Positions 1 through 11,733 of a stretch of DNA of 64,000 nt are shown in pieces. Position numbers and translations under genes: made by a program. The stretch is from Pachyseris speciosa. Taxonomy: Eukaryota; Cnidaria; Anthozoa; Scleractinia; Pachyseridae. The number at the start of each line of letters is the position of its first letter. The stretch's first letter is position 1. Where the stretch lies: contig JAEMWC010001014.1 in assembly GCA_016490735.1 (NCBI GenBank), positions 37,501-101,500 on the forward strand. Reading direction: 5' to 3'. Under the pieces are notes generated by a model that searched no databases, had not been told where the DNA came from, and saw nothing but the letters and a program-made list of their open reading frames with translations.

Positions 1-41
1 AAACGTTAGTAATTTTTTTTTCAAGGTAGGTTATTGAGGAT

Positions 42-112
42 AGTCCATTTTGGTAGTCCAGTTTGGTAGTCCAGTTTGGTAGTCCATTTGGCAGTCTATC
101 ATGGTAGTCCAT
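42..112. repeat. 13-bp tandem repeat
   Basis: About six imperfect units of the type AGTCCAGTTTGGT follow one another. The central units are nearly identical and the outer ones have single changes or a missing base. It is a simple minisatellite with no sign of function. Confidence 0.85.
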
Positions 113-1854
113 GGACTGGGGATCAATGAAATGTACCTTACCCATGTGCAGAACTATGGCAGCATTTACGGAATTTGGCTTTTAAGCTTTAAACAGTTTA
201 ATAGAAATTTGGGCCCCTGCCATACAAACAATAAGACTGTAGAAATACAAATCATGCACAGGCTTGTGACTTCACGAATTCCGTCAAATACGCAGTATAA
301 TCCCCCAGAGAATTACAAGAAAATTCTTCATATTTAACTGGAAAGCACAGATTGAAACCAAGGGGATTTTTGGAGAGACTCTTTTACTGCCGCATCTTAT
401 TATGGCCTCTTGTGGTCCCTTGCATGGAAAGTAATCCTTATTTGCAGACTTGACTTTAATTTGTTTCGAGAGCTCGTACAAACTGGGAAGTCTTGACGGA
501 GATGAACTGAGCTCACTTGCACTGTGTGTACATGACCATGTATCCAGAACTGACAGAAGCGTCTCTGAGTCTGGCTTCTCTTTACAAGAAGTACAAAAGT
601 TTGTCAGTTCGTCGTCAGAGGTATGGTTCCACAGCAGGCTTTAGACTTTGCCCACTAATATGCCTAAACATGTACATTATTAAACCTGGAATTATATGCT
701 ATTTTATTGTTCGCAGTTTGGAGATCAGTAGAAAGCAGGGAATTCATAATTTTGCGTAGGCATTCGCTTACGGGAGGTGATCACTTACGAGTCAGGCCTC
801 AGGAGGTCGACACTTTGAGTTATTAGCAAGAGGCAATAGCAGAGATGTACTCCGGCATCTGTGCTCTGAATTTTGCAGACAAAAACACGTTGATAGCTTC
901 GCTGAAATTAAAGATAAAGAGCAAGTGACCGTTTGCTTCAAAGACTGCAACTGGACGCTGTTGATCAAAGAGCGGAAAACATTTGCCACTGGCTAAGCCT
1001 ATCCACCGGATAAAAATGTTATCTACTGGATAGTTGTCCAGTGGATAAAACGTCCCAGTGCACAAAGCCTGAATAGGGCGATGAATAACTTTCCACCGGT
1101 AAACCACTATCCGGTCCGTTGCCATGGTGAAAATCAGTCACGTGTTTCTTGCGACGGAAGACGGGAACCTGGAAGATAGATAAATAGACCCAACTGCACC
1201 CCTAAAGAGCCCAGAATTATTTTAGAGACTGCCGGAAAAAGCTCTAACTTATAAAAAGCTATTTTATCGAATGCAACTTGTATACCAAGTGGGATTAATG
1301 CACGAGGCTGCGTGCGGTTAAATTTTTTTTAACGATAAACAGCAGTTGTTTTAGAAATGCTGTAAATAAGCTAGCCCTATATCTTAAGCTTTCACAGTGA
1401 CAGTTAATTTCCCTTGCAATGCATCCACCTCAATGCTAAGCTTTTTCGTTTTTAAATCTGCTTTAAAGCCCTGTCGTCTACTGAAGGATGAAGGACCGCA
1501 GTAATTCAAGCTGAAAAAACTTGTATTATTTATCTTTTTCCTTCTCGAAATTTCACTTCTGTAGCTGGGTAGGCTTGATGAACATATTAAAGTCTCCAGT
1601 ACAAATAGTCTCATACTGAATTGGAAGAATACTTCCCAAATTGATGTGTCTAGGTAAGCTAAAAGCCACTCATTGGGCACTAAGACCACTTGGAGTGGCC
1701 ATTACCCCTGAAATCTACCAATTAAAGTTTGAGTCAGAGCATTAGCAGCCATGGACAGCTGTTTCGGCCTTGTTAGGTCTGAACAGCATGGTATGGCTAC
1801 TACCCAGGCCGCTCATGTACCCGAGTGAATACTGAACAAGCAATGAAAATGTGA

Positions 1855-2120
1855 AACTTGTGGGATGTGGCCTAAATACTTCACAAATCAATGTGTCTAG
1901 GTAAGCTTAAAGCCATTCATGGGGAACTAGCTATTGGGTACCAAGGCCACGTGGTAGCGGGCGTTACCCATTAAGTCTACCAAAACAGCTGTCCATGGCA
2001 GATTTAATGGGTAACACCCGCTACCAAGTGGCCTTAGTTCCCAATGAGTGGCTTTCAGCTTAACTAGACACATTGATTTCTGAGGTATTCTAGTCACTCC
2101 AAACCACATCCCACAACCTT
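1855..2120. mobile_element. Palindromic MITE-like element
   Basis: The two halves are inverted copies of each other. TGTGGGATGTGG near 1,859 pairs with CCACATCCCACA near 2,104. AATCAATGTGTCTAGGTAAG pairs with CTTAACTAGACACATTGATT, and the GGTAGCGGGCGTTACCCATT arm pairs with its complement around a centre near 1,985. A third partial copy of one arm lies at 1,636-1,710. No protein is encoded. Confidence 0.7.
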
Positions 2121-3299
2121 CACCTTTTGATATTTAATTACACGGCCACGCCCATTAATATGGCTAACTCAAATGGAGCGTAGATTTGACACCACTTATC
2201 GTGTCATTCGCATACCGCTTTAAGAGACCTAAATGCATCTCCGGAGTTAAAAACTTTAACATCTTAGCTTAATAGTTAGGTATTTTTAAAGTATTTCGGA
2301 GTTGTTTTGCATACTGGTTTTTGACGTTATATTTGACCGGTTCGATTATTCAAACAGAACTTTCTGTCCCTTCAGGCGACTCTGCGTGGGATCTAGGCCA
2401 AAATATCGTCTGCGCAAGCGCATATTATAAATGCACTGATGCAATTGAAAACGACATGAAATTTTCTTTGTTGTCTATGTTTGAGCGAATTTAAGCTCGA
2501 GAAATGGCTCTTCAAAATTGCTAAATATAGTCTGTCGTCATGTTACCTTCTGTTTGCATCAGTGAAAGTTGTGCAAGAAAACTCGACGGCCGGCTCGGGA
2601 ATTTATAAGCGCTTCTTGTACCTATTATCGCTATTGCTGAAGAAAGCACCCTAAAATGTAGTGAGACAGCCAGGTTTAGGAGTCATGCCCTTGAAAATAG
2701 CAAAGATTCGGGTTTATTCAGTACAGACAGTGGCGATGAAGGTCAAATTTCTGACAAGACTTTCGCGCACGTCGGGGTTAGATTGTCGAGCGGCTTTCGG
2801 GTTTTATATCTGGAAAGATTTCTGCATAGCCCCATACATTAACTGTGCATGCATCACTGTCATACTAGCCCTGTTCCAAAAGCGGCGAGCAATAACAGAG
2901 TTTGATTCACAAAATGTATACAAAATAAACGTATGTGGCTGTTCCTTTGCATCTTTACTGCTTTAAGAGGTATAACTTTCAAAGTCGGAAAGTTTACTCA
3001 CTTGAAGGTGCTCCCTCTGTCGGTGTACATGGATATTTGCTATCGCGCCGATAATATTAAGTGAATGTGAAAACCAAAATTCACGACAAAAAAGGGATTT
3101 GCCCTCGATCTCCCACGGATTGTTTTGGTGGAATAAACACCGCTTCCTTACGAAGAAAAGGAAATTACTGTTAAATCCCATCTCCTCCGTTCGTCAAATT
3201 GCAAGCTTAAGCCATAAAAGAGAATTTTTACTCTTTTATAGGAGGACTCCTTTGAAATTAAAGTGAAAGAGATGGAAAAAGTGAATAATTCACGCATAA

Positions 3300-3965
3300 A
3301 TTGTTGGAAATAATTACTAGCTTCCAAATTTTGCTTTGAAACGTGGATATAACATTTAAGTGTACAAAAACATCGATATCATTATCCCCTATTTTCGCTT
3401 TCAAATTTCCCGAGCGCGACCATTTTGGATTGATGACTTGCAATGATTGCAGCTATTGTCAGGAAGCAAATGAAGCAGAAAATCTTTGTGTTAAACAATA
3501 GGGCAACCATTAAACGTCATCAAATCCAAAATGGCTGCGTCCGGGAAATGTAAATGCCAAAATAGGTGATGACGATATCCATTTTTTGTACACTTAAATG
3601 TTATCTCCACAGCTTAACACAAAATTTGAAATCTTGTGTTTAGTGCCTATAATTTAGCGTCAACTTGTTGTTAGAGTGGAGCTCTCCTTTAATTGCTGGT
3701 ATAATGGTTGCAGCTATTGTCAGGAATCAAATGAAGTAGAAAATCCTTTGTGTTAAACAATAGGGCAACCATTACACGTCATTAAATCCAAAATAGCTGC
3801 GTCCGGGAAATGTAAATGCGAAAATAGATGTTGACGATATCCATTTTTTGTACACTTAAATGTTATCTCCACAGTTTAAAACAAAATTTGAAATATTGTA
3901 TTTAGTGCCTACAATTTAGCGTCGATTTGTTGTAAGAGTGAAGGTTCCCTTTAACTGCTGTTATT
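3300..3965. repeat. Repeat with one inverted and two direct ~266-bp units
   Basis: Units at about 3,443-3,708 and 3,709-3,965 are direct copies of each other, sharing GCAGCTATTGTCAGGAA and TTTTTTGTACACTTAAATGT. Positions 3,300-3,440 carry part of the same unit in inverted orientation. Identity between the direct units is about 90% by eye. It may be a compound of foldback elements rather than a satellite. Confidence 0.75.
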
Positions 3966-4765
3966 AGAATTAATTCCTCCCGAAATCTCTTAGGATTTTT
4001 CCCAACCCGTGTCAGTCTTTCCCTCTGACATACACAGTCACGAATTTAGTCAACCGCGCATGCCTGTGGAGTAGAAAACCAAATGTCCGTCTCAGTGGGG
4101 AAGGAGTTTGATATGGAACCATTCGTTGCAAACTCTCCTGTCCGAAAATTATTCTTTGCCTTTAAACATCTGATGGACATGTTGGAAATGACACTACAAA
4201 AGGTTGACTTTTATTGCCTTTAAATTGAAATAGTTAAAAAATTTTAAAATTAAAAAGTAAGTTTAACCCTTGGACGTACAAAGGGGGCGGGGGTGGGGGA
4301 TGATCTCGGATTTTTGGATATTTGAAGAGAATTTTCACTGGGTACCTCTTCATTTCAGTAGCGATTCGTTTATCTTTGAGACATTCGCTGTGAATTTCGG
4401 CTCATAGATATCATAAGATATTAAATAAAAATTGAGGTGTGGTTTACCGGAAAGAGCTGAAATTTTAAATTCATTAAGCCACATTAAGCCATATTCTGAA
4501 CGAGAAGTAGATGTGAAGCCCAATAATGATGCTAAGCTGTCGAAAAGGGTATTTTCTGGGTGAAAGTTTAAATTTTCGGGGAAAAAACAAAATTATAGTG
4601 AAAATCTAAAAAGGTCCGCCATATTGGATGACGTCACTAATCCCCAGCAGCGCTATCTGCATATGTATTCCACAATATTAACATCATCTTGTAGACCAAA
4701 TAAGAGGCTATCTAATAAAGATAAAAACTCTTCAAAACACCGTAACGTAACGAAACCCATCCATG

Positions 4766-5056
4766 TCCAATACACCCGAATCGAGTCGAATCGTCAGCAA
4801 GTACAGACGATTCGACTCACCGGAAGTCAGATCGCGCTTTAAAACCGACTCACAGGAAATTAAATCGCAACTTGAGGAGGAAGTCATGTTGTGAAGATAA
4901 GAGCAAGGCAACCTCTTTCCCAGAGGGACGGGAAGGAGAGGACCCTGGGAACGAGGCTGAGCCAAAGGTGCTGCCAAATGTTGACGAATCGATCGATTCG
5001 TCTATAGGAAAGTCGATTCGACTCACCGGAAATCAGGTCGCGACTCGGAGTAAAGA
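4766..5056. repeat. AATCGAGTCG / ACCGGAAGTCA module family, copy 1
   Basis: It starts at CCAATACACCCGAATCGAG and contains repeated GATTCGACTCACCGGAAGTCA-type modules and an ATCGATCGATTCG palindrome. The matching copy begins B at 42,285. The modules look like terminal or subterminal repeats of a DNA transposon family that recurs throughout the window. Confidence 0.7.
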
Positions 5057-5104
5057 ATGATATGAAATAATAATGATGATTGAGTAAAAACAAATTACAA
5101 AGCA

Positions 5105-5580
5105 ACGTGAAATAATGACATGAAATAATGATGAATGAATGCACATGCACCTTCCTCGTTCTTAAAGCGTGTGCGCGAATGTGAAGATTGTGGCTGAGTC
5201 ATTCATACGTGAGATACTGACATGAAATAATAATGATGAACGAATGCACATGCACCTTCCTCGTTCTTAAAGCGTGTGCGCAAAAGTGAAGATTGTGGCT
5301 GAGTCATTCATTTTCAAAACTGGTTGAAGCGTGAGACCGAAAATCAGCCGTTTTCGAAACTGCTTTCATGCACAATCATACGCCAGGCAAAAGTAATGCG
5401 AGTATCAACAACACTCGTGGCGTGTAACAAGGGCCAGAAAGGATGTATATTGTATACTTCGTTCTTTAAGCGTGGGACCGAAAATCAGGCGTTTTCAAAA
5501 CTGCTTCCATGCACAATCATACGCCTCTTCAACAAACGAAAGTAATGCATGTAGCAACAACACTCGTGCCGTAAACAAGC
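5105..5580. repeat. Two local direct duplications (~102 bp and ~142 bp)
   Basis: The segment with CACCTTCCTCGTTCTTAAAG occurs at about 5,117-5,207 and again at 5,219-5,309. A different unit containing GACCGAAAATCAG and CATGCACAATCATACGCC occurs at about 5,329 and 5,471. Copy B keeps only the first kind, because 5,255-6,238 is missing from B. Confidence 0.75.
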
Positions 5581-6559
5581 GGCAGAAAGAATACAGAAAA
5601 GCTTATGGGTTTACTGGCATAAATGCCATTTATGGCATAAATGATGCGCCTGTATGCTGGCTATTCGCGTGAAGTAGCAACACACTGAAATACTTCGTTT
5701 TGTTTGCGTCGATGCGAAGATTATGTCCTACAAAAGGTTTTCTGTCCGAGTTATAAGCGTAATTCAAAAACATTTGTAGAAAACGTTTAGAAAACGCTAT
5801 GTAAACCCGCTCTGGGTGTAACTTGGCAGTCATTGTTGTTAGACGTTTTCATTCTCAGAACGACAAATACTGTGAAGTGTTATCTATGCCCCGTGGATAT
5901 ATATGTGACTGAAGGGTAATTTGTCTAAGGGTCGGGAGTAGACATCAATTAAATGTGGGGTTGAGGAAACCAGTTTGGGGGGTACTTTCAGGAAATTGGT
6001 CATGTCTTTTGCTACATTTGGTGGCTCCTAAAGGAGCTGTTTTTTGTTCGCCTGCAATGCACGGTTGGTTCACTTCGGCAGACCGTTCAGGTACAGCAAT
6101 TTGTTATAGTCCATACGTATCGTAGTAGAACCAGGTACTTCTCTTGGTGTCGGCATTGTTCAGGATGTAGTCTATCTGTCTAGCCCTCTTTTCAGCCTTG
6201 TCAGGCGCCCAAGTTTGTGACATCAGGATCCACTTCTTGATTAAGTTGGGGGAACAACCGTTCCCCAAACAAAACAGCTTGAAAGTGTCCCTGTCGCCAA
6301 CTGCGTTTATTTCCTCATGTCCTCCGGCCAACATTTCAGCGGGAAAAAGCGTCTCCGTTGATAACTTTAAAAAGTTGTGCACTTTCGTCGGATATCTCAC
6401 GCTTTGTCGGGTATCTGACGGTGTCACGGTACTCTCGCAGTGCAGTCATCGTTGGGATGGAATGATCTCGTGAGAGCAAACGTTGAGTGATGAATTTTGG
6501 TTAGAACATCAATTACCAATCAAGTGACGCACATCCTATATAATTATTCAATTGCGTTG
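5581..6559. other. Stretch without recognised gene
   Basis: Short overlapping open frames on both strands have no recognisable domain. Part of the stretch (6,239-6,559) is collinear with B 42,753-43,057; the rest is absent from B. I see no splice-supported exon. Confidence 0.4.
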
Positions 6560-6749
6560 TTAAAGTGCCCCTAACCCCAAAAATTTTTTCATTTTAAATG
6601 ATTTGTCTTTGAATAAGACGCACAACCGTTAATAAATTTTTGATTCGGTTGAATCTTCGCTTTTCTGTGCCCCGGTAAAGTCTCGAAATTACGACCAAAA
6701 ACGTCGCCATTTTGTTTCACGACCGAGTTAAGGGGAGATTGGGTTGTAT

Positions 6750-6920
6750 CACCCTGATTTGTAATAAACAACAAGATTTCTAATATCAACCGGATTTGTA
6801 ATAAAAATCAACCGGATATTTAATAAAACAACTAACGGGATTTGTAATAAACTTTCAACCGGATATGTAATAACACACTTAACCAGATTTGTAATAACCT
6901 ATCAACAGGATTTGTAGTAT
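6750..6920. repeat. Degenerate ~25-bp subterminal repeats
   Basis: About seven imperfect units read CAACCGGATTTGTAATAA with small changes, each separated by a few bases. They sit just inside the left TIR of the 5.2 kb element and no matching array was seen at the right end. By analogy with other DNA transposons, such arrays can be transposase binding sites; that is inference. Confidence 0.75.
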
Positions 6921-7119
6921 GATGCGAAAGGTGAGTCACATACCCAATGCATTTTCTTAAAGATATCCATACCCTCTATTTTCCAACTTACGGAAGGGTT
7001 TGGATGTTCCAGAAGGTTAGGAGTCGAACACGGCGCTAATTTCAGAGGGGTTTAGGAGAGGGGGTTTGGGGTTAACATATTCTACATATCTGCCTTACAT
7101 ATGTGATACCCCCATAATG

Positions 7120-7460
7120 GCCTATACGGGGAGTCTCCACCCCAAATGGGTACCTTTTTCACCCTTCAGGTATGTGAAAGGGTAGGGATTTCACGAGGCT
7201 AAGTATATGAAAGGTAGTGAAATCTGTCATTTAGGTATTGAAAAGGGCCTTTCATTAAAATATTTCGAACACACATACCTTACGATTGTACTGTTTTAAT
7301 TTATCGGAGGCTACATGAAAATGACAAGAAGACTTCCTATTTTAGGTATATGAAAGGGGTACCATTTGTCAATGGAAGGTATACGAAAGGGGTACTTTTT
7401 CTGTCAAAAATGGTATATAAAAGGGTGATGGGTCGGACCATGGGGCGTAGCCTCTCAGTC
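7120..7460. repeat. Clustered GGTATATGAAAGGGGTACC-type repeats
   Basis: Imperfect repeats of the theme GGTATRTGAAAGGGGTA recur at least six times, some with CCCTTCAGG spacers. The stretch is open in no useful frame. It is probably part of the structure of the host element or a further nested repeat. Confidence 0.55.
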
Positions 7461-7904
7461 CTAACCTCTTTTAGTACCCCTCCCATCGGGATATGACCAC
7501 TGACAATCGAACCTAGAACGGAAGGCACTCGCCACATATCGTAGGTACTGTAGAAACCATTTAATGGGATTTTGGTAAAATTTATGTTAACATAAAACAG
7601 GAAACTTGCAGCGATTCTCTAACCATCGAAATAATCATTTGCATGCAAAGATCATTCTTTGGCAGCACTTAGAAACTGAATACAATTAAACTAAAGGGAA
7701 ACTAGGACTACGACAATCTCCAGAATACAGGAGTTTGATTTATTTATTTGTTTATTTTTTCTTTCAAATTATGAGTTTTTCGATGCGTTGCTTCTTTGTT
7801 TTTATCGCGAAACCTTTTCAATCAGTACGTGTTTGCTTTCCCAAGAGCCATTTGTTATTCTTCCTGGTTAATACCAGTAGTTGAAACAAGATTCCTGTCT
7901 TACA

Positions 7905-8780
7905 ATGTTTGCGGAGTCACTTGCGAAGTTTCGTCGGGCGTCAGGCACAAAAAGCCGGTGTGTGAGGTTTTGGAGAAACAGGGAAGCATTTAGCGTCCAA
8001 ACGGCCAACAGAAAGAAATTGCTTTGCTTCAGTGGCAAAGAGGTGCTGAAAACAAGTACGCTTCGTGATGACATAGAGTTTATGCATTGCAAAGGTGTTG
8101 GTGCCAGGAAATATGAAGTATCGCCTTCGGCAGCGGTTTGAAGGCATAAGCAATCAACGTGTCCAGAGTGTATTGTCTGGAAGCAAGCTAAATCAAATGG
8201 TGAATGCCAAATTCCGGAACAGAGCGATTGACCTACCAATTCGAGCGAGTGCAGCTCAAGTAAGTATCCTGTAAGACGGAGTTGCTTTTATATTTTTGAC
8301 AGCGGAGCTCTATTTAACAATTACACCACGAGTTCGAGTTTTCTATGGCGGAGTCAGTAATAGCGATTACTTCCTTTTCAAAATTAACTTGAATGGTGTG
8401 TATTTCCAGAAATAAGGCTTAGTTTTCTCTGCTAAATAAACATCGTTTTTTTTTAGATCCGCCAATTCAAGATGTATCTAGCAGATACCTGTGGCTGCGG
8501 CCACTTACCTACAAAACAAGCAAGGTAGTCTCCAAGGCATTGGGCGATCTCTGTATAGAAGTTGGACCTCCTAAAGTGCTGCAGTCCGACAGGGAGAAAG
8601 AGCTGAAGAGTGTGGAGTAGAAAACAGCATTGGAAACCGTGGAGACAACAGAGGAGATAAAGACGCAGGAGAGGGTGTGAATGAAGACCAAGGAGAGAGG
8701 GGGGATGATGGTAGAGTGGAAGAAGTGAATCGGGCTGAGGATGATTCGAACCCATTTGACCTGATGAATTACTGGAAATG
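7905..8780 (+). pseudogene. Integrase-like (rve) transposon gene, degenerate
   Basis: Three pieces on the plus strand resemble one protein of the KRBA2-like / Ginger-like integrase type as I remember that family. Piece one (about 7,905-8,110) contains FRRASGTKSRCVRFWRNREA. Piece two, in another frame (8,113-8,259), contains RLRQRFEGISNQRVQSVLSG. Piece three (from 8,457, after a TTTTTTTTAG acceptor-like site) contains RYLWLRPLTYKTSKVVSKAL and the LQSDREKEL segment typical of the second catalytic Asp region. Frames change at about 8,110, the first catalytic region is missing between pieces two and three, and a stop and frame change follow near 8,620, so it cannot give a complete enzyme. The tail continues as an acidic stretch ending near 8,780. 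Confidence 0.65.
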
Positions 8781-9246
8781 ATTATTGAATATTCACTCTC
8801 GGGATTGAGCAGAGGATCATTTTTTAGGGCATTTACTCGATTGCACAACGTGTGTTCGAGATTCCGTCGTATTGTTATGCCACACCAGCGTTCACTTCCA
8901 CGATTATACCTCGATGGAAACGTTTGTCCCGGATACAACAGCGTTATGAGCTTAATACGAAAGTATGGTAAGAGTAGCGGTGTTGTGATGGAACTAAAAT
9001 ATATAATATGTAGCAAGAAGTGGACTCAGGGTCGAATTAGTTTTTACAGGACTCCGCTGGTGGTTTTACATCCGACACATTAAGTGGAAGCCATCACACT
9101 GCGGTCCCAATTAGGTTTAACTGTTGACATATGCCTTAATGTGACTGCGTGATCCAGTTATGAGTGTGCTAGTCATTATTTGGCTGTGTGACCGCGTGAT
9201 GCGGTTCCAGTCAAAGCCCACATTTCACCCTGGCTCCCCACAAAGT

Positions 9247-9345
9247 CTCCAGTAGCTCAGTGGTTAGAGCATCGGTCTAGATCACGGAGGGTCGTGGGTT
9301 CAAATCCCATCTACAACTCGGATTTTTTCCGAGTTTTAGTTTGGG
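9247..9345 (+). repeat. tRNA-derived SINE (or tRNA pseudogene)
   Basis: An A-box (TAGCTCAGTGGTTAGAGC) and a B-box (GGGTTCAAATCCC) lie at tRNA spacing, followed by a short hairpin ACTCGGA-T6-TCCGAGT. The acceptor stem does not close well and there is no normal anticodon arm, so a SINE head is more likely than a working tRNA. It is nested in the 5.2 kb element. Confidence 0.75.
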
Positions 9346-9499
9346 GTTTCACGCATTTCTATCATGTTGTATTTCTTATTTCACTCACTTTGGATTTTTT
9401 TTTCTACGGGAAAAGTAATACCTCTCGGTTAACGTTTTACACCATGTTCACCCTGTAAACTAACTAGCAGTGGCTTGAAAAAGTCAATATGCCCTGCTT

Positions 9500-9526
9500 T
9501 TTTTTTTTTTTTTTTTTTTTTTTTTT
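9500..9526. repeat. Poly-T tract
   Basis: An uninterrupted run of about 27 T lies downstream of the SINE. It could be the reverse-strand tail of a retroposon or simple slippage. Confidence 0.8.
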
Positions 9527-9634
9527 GTTCCAGTTCGAGTACCACTTTGGCCAGTGTTTGATATACTATATTTCGCATTTGTATAAATCGTAATCATAAT
9601 GACGAGTTTCACTCCTTGCTAGCAGAGGCCTCTT

Positions 9635-9728
9635 TTCCTTGTATTCAGCGTACTGGACAAAAGAGACCTCTGCTATGGGTCGAAACATGGCAGAGGTCTC
9701 TTTTCTCCAGCACGCTGAATACAAGGAA
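9635..9728. repeat. 40-bp-arm hairpin
   Basis: The left arm 9,635-9,674 and right arm 9,690-9,728 are near-perfect complements (TTCCTTGTATTCAGCG against CGCTGAATACAAGGAA) around a 15-base loop. An additional direct partial copy of the inner arm lies at 9,622-9,640. It would form a stable cruciform or RNA stem. Confidence 0.8.
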
Positions 9729-9729
9729 T

Positions 9730-10277
9730 CCGCCGAACATGAAAACTGACTTTATATGTGCGCCGCGTTTGCACCTTTAATGTTGCGTTATATATCAAAA
9801 CATATCATGTTTGCTTATATTGTTACAAACTAGAAAACCTTTTTGTTATTCTTGTTAGACTTAGGGTAGCAAGAGGTGCAGGCAGAAAACCACCAAGAAT
9901 TTTATTTCGGCCGCTCACTCCCTTCCCTTCTCCGCTCATCTTGAACTCCGTATTCGAATTCGGCCCTCGAACCCCCCAAACCATCCCACAACCCCCCTCA
10001 CCAGCAGCGTACACAGAACCACGAGGTACGGCAGATAACACTTATAAACGAAGTTAATCTTTTTCGTCTTCCCTTCTTCCGCGAATCTTCCTGTCCATTC
10101 CTGGTCTTCATAACCATGAGGCTCCTTCGAGCTCCTCGCCGATTCTGTACTAGTTCCACTTCAGAAATGAAGTTTATTTGGTATTCACTCAACACATAGC
10201 CTGACTCTGACTCCGAGGATGAGGAGGACATGATTCCAACACAGTTTTGACTACTGCCAGGCTTTTACCCTCCAATA
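9730..10277. other. Stretch without recognised gene
   Basis: Short open frames exist on both strands, including a Ser-rich minus frame ending near 9,998. No domain or convincing splice pattern supports them. Confidence 0.35.
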
Positions 10278-11473
10278 GCTGCGGTTACACTAGCCATTTT
10301 GCCCTTGGGTAAATAGCTTTTTCCCATGGGGAAGCAATCTTTTGTGTGTAACCGATCTGCCCAAAGTGAAGTTGCCTCCGGGAAATTTCCATGGATACGT
10401 CAAAAAGAACAAAAGAATTGCCCATGACAGTTCCAGATGTGAGTCTTATGGTTAACAAGACCCCAAAGCGGCTCAGCCAATCACAAGAGTGCTGAACGCA
10501 AGGAAACCGCGCCATTGCTGAGATGAAATGTATAAACAACATGATATGGCTGGATTTCGGGCAATGATGTGAGTATTTTTTTTACGTTTCTATTTGTATC
10601 GTGTGTAAGAACCGCCAAATGCAAATCAGTGTCAGCATGCAGTTTACCCGTTTTCCTGCAGAAGGTCATTGCTGTTTCCTCCGTCTTGTCGTCCTTGTAG
10701 CCCAACCGAAAGCACCAGAGTCGCGAGGTCTTTACCAAGTGAATCAACTGAAGCGAAAACCAAGCTTTGCAGCCGGTCAAACCCAGTGATGAAATGCCTG
10801 ATATCAGTCTTAACAAAGACAACGAGAAGTGCTCATTTGTGCAGGGAAGCCGGAGTCGACACATCGAAAACTTAAGTACAGAAAGGAAAAATGGAGACGC
10901 ATATTCGATAAATTTAAACTGAGTGTCAGTGACAACGGCGTGACAACAACAACAACAACAACAAGACCGGAAGAGACCGCAAGACCAGCGAATTTTACCT
11001 TGACATCGATAAATTCATGGCCAGCTCAGACAAAGTTAACCCCAGATTTGTAAAGGAAACCAGCGTAACTTCACAAAAGAGAAAAGGCGTTGAAAAAGTT
11101 GGAAATAGTAATGGGTGGCGAGAACAGCTTTTCATCCCGTTACCGATACGGAACCGGCAGGAGAAAGCGTCAACACTAAAATCAAACAACCAACTCAAAA
11201 AAAAAAAAATCCGTCAGTCTTCAACGAAAAAAGGGAAAGACGTCAAGTGTTGAAGCACCGTGACAATCACCGAAATCAAGCCAAAGAAAAATTCAAAGTT
11301 CAGATCTTCCATACAAGGAAGTTTCCCATTAAAACAGGTCAACGTTTATCTTGCCCTTGGGTAATTTACAAGCGTGTAACCGCAAACTGGGAGTCGGTCA
11401 TAACCCAGGGTAAACCCAACCCAAGCCATAACCCCAAGGCTCCCCATGGATAAGAGGTCTAGTGTAACCGCAC
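10278..11473. mobile_element. Nested element with TGCGGTTACACTAG inverted ends
   Basis: TGCGGTTACACTAG at 10,279 is matched by CTAGTGTAACCGCA near 11,459. Further in, CCATGGGGA near 10,324 pairs with TCCCCATGG near 11,440. A direct repeat TTGCCCTTGGGTAA occurs near both ends. Several small frames inside (one with a run of Thr codons) are not recognised. It lies wholly inside the 5.2 kb element. Confidence 0.6.
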
Positions 11474-11733
11474 CTAATATGTGCTTCGATGACCCCAAGA
11501 AACGCCTTCAAAAACAGAGAAGCTATCTTTCAATCGTTCCCGGGATGACGTCACCAAACTCGTTGGACCCAGACTCCCTTTTACTCGGCCGTGCAACAAA
11601 TTGAATGAGACTTTGGCTGTCCATAAAAAATCGAGGATTCAACCAAATCCAATAATTTTTTCGCCGAAATACTTCGAATGATAAGTAGATTTATTTAGGC
11701 GAAAAAATTTTTTTCGGGTTAGGGGCACTTTAA

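Larger units (their letters stand above)
1..4765. other. Left flank outside the segmental duplication; repeats only
   Basis: I see no supportable coding exon here; the open frames are short, lack recognisable domains and often overlap inverted repeats. The stretch holds a 13-bp tandem array (42-112), a cluster of GGATAA/TTATCC palindromes near 995-1,050, a palindromic element (1,855-2,120), a three-unit repeat (3,300-3,965) and a purine/G-rich MITE-like piece (about 4,260-4,640). The remainder shows nothing recognisable. Confidence 0.5.
6564..11729. mobile_element. TIR transposon present in A, absent in B (5.2 kb)
   Basis: The ends are inverted: left AGTGCCCCTAACCCCAAAAA, and the right end read in reverse complement AGTGCCCCTAACCCGAAAAA. 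Similarity extends about 170 bp inward on both sides. TTAA flanks both ends (6,560-6,563 and 11,730-11,733). Copy B at 43,051-43,066 reads straight from GCGTTG to TAAGTTTTACC, an empty site with one T fewer than a perfect TTAA. The interior holds subterminal repeats, remnants of an integrase-like gene, a SINE, a hairpin and a second nested TIR element. The superfamily is unsettled: TTAA with long TIRs fits Kolobok- or piggyBac-type elements, but the internal gene looks like an rve integrase. Confidence 0.85.

Noticed and set aside
5105..5310. Repeated units considered as a CRISPR-like array
   Set aside because: Only two units of about 102 bp with no short regular spacers, in a eukaryotic setting.
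8453..9016. 187-codon minus-strand frame
   Set aside because: It is antisense to the integrase-like remnant, low in complexity (Leu/Ser/His rich) and without a domain.
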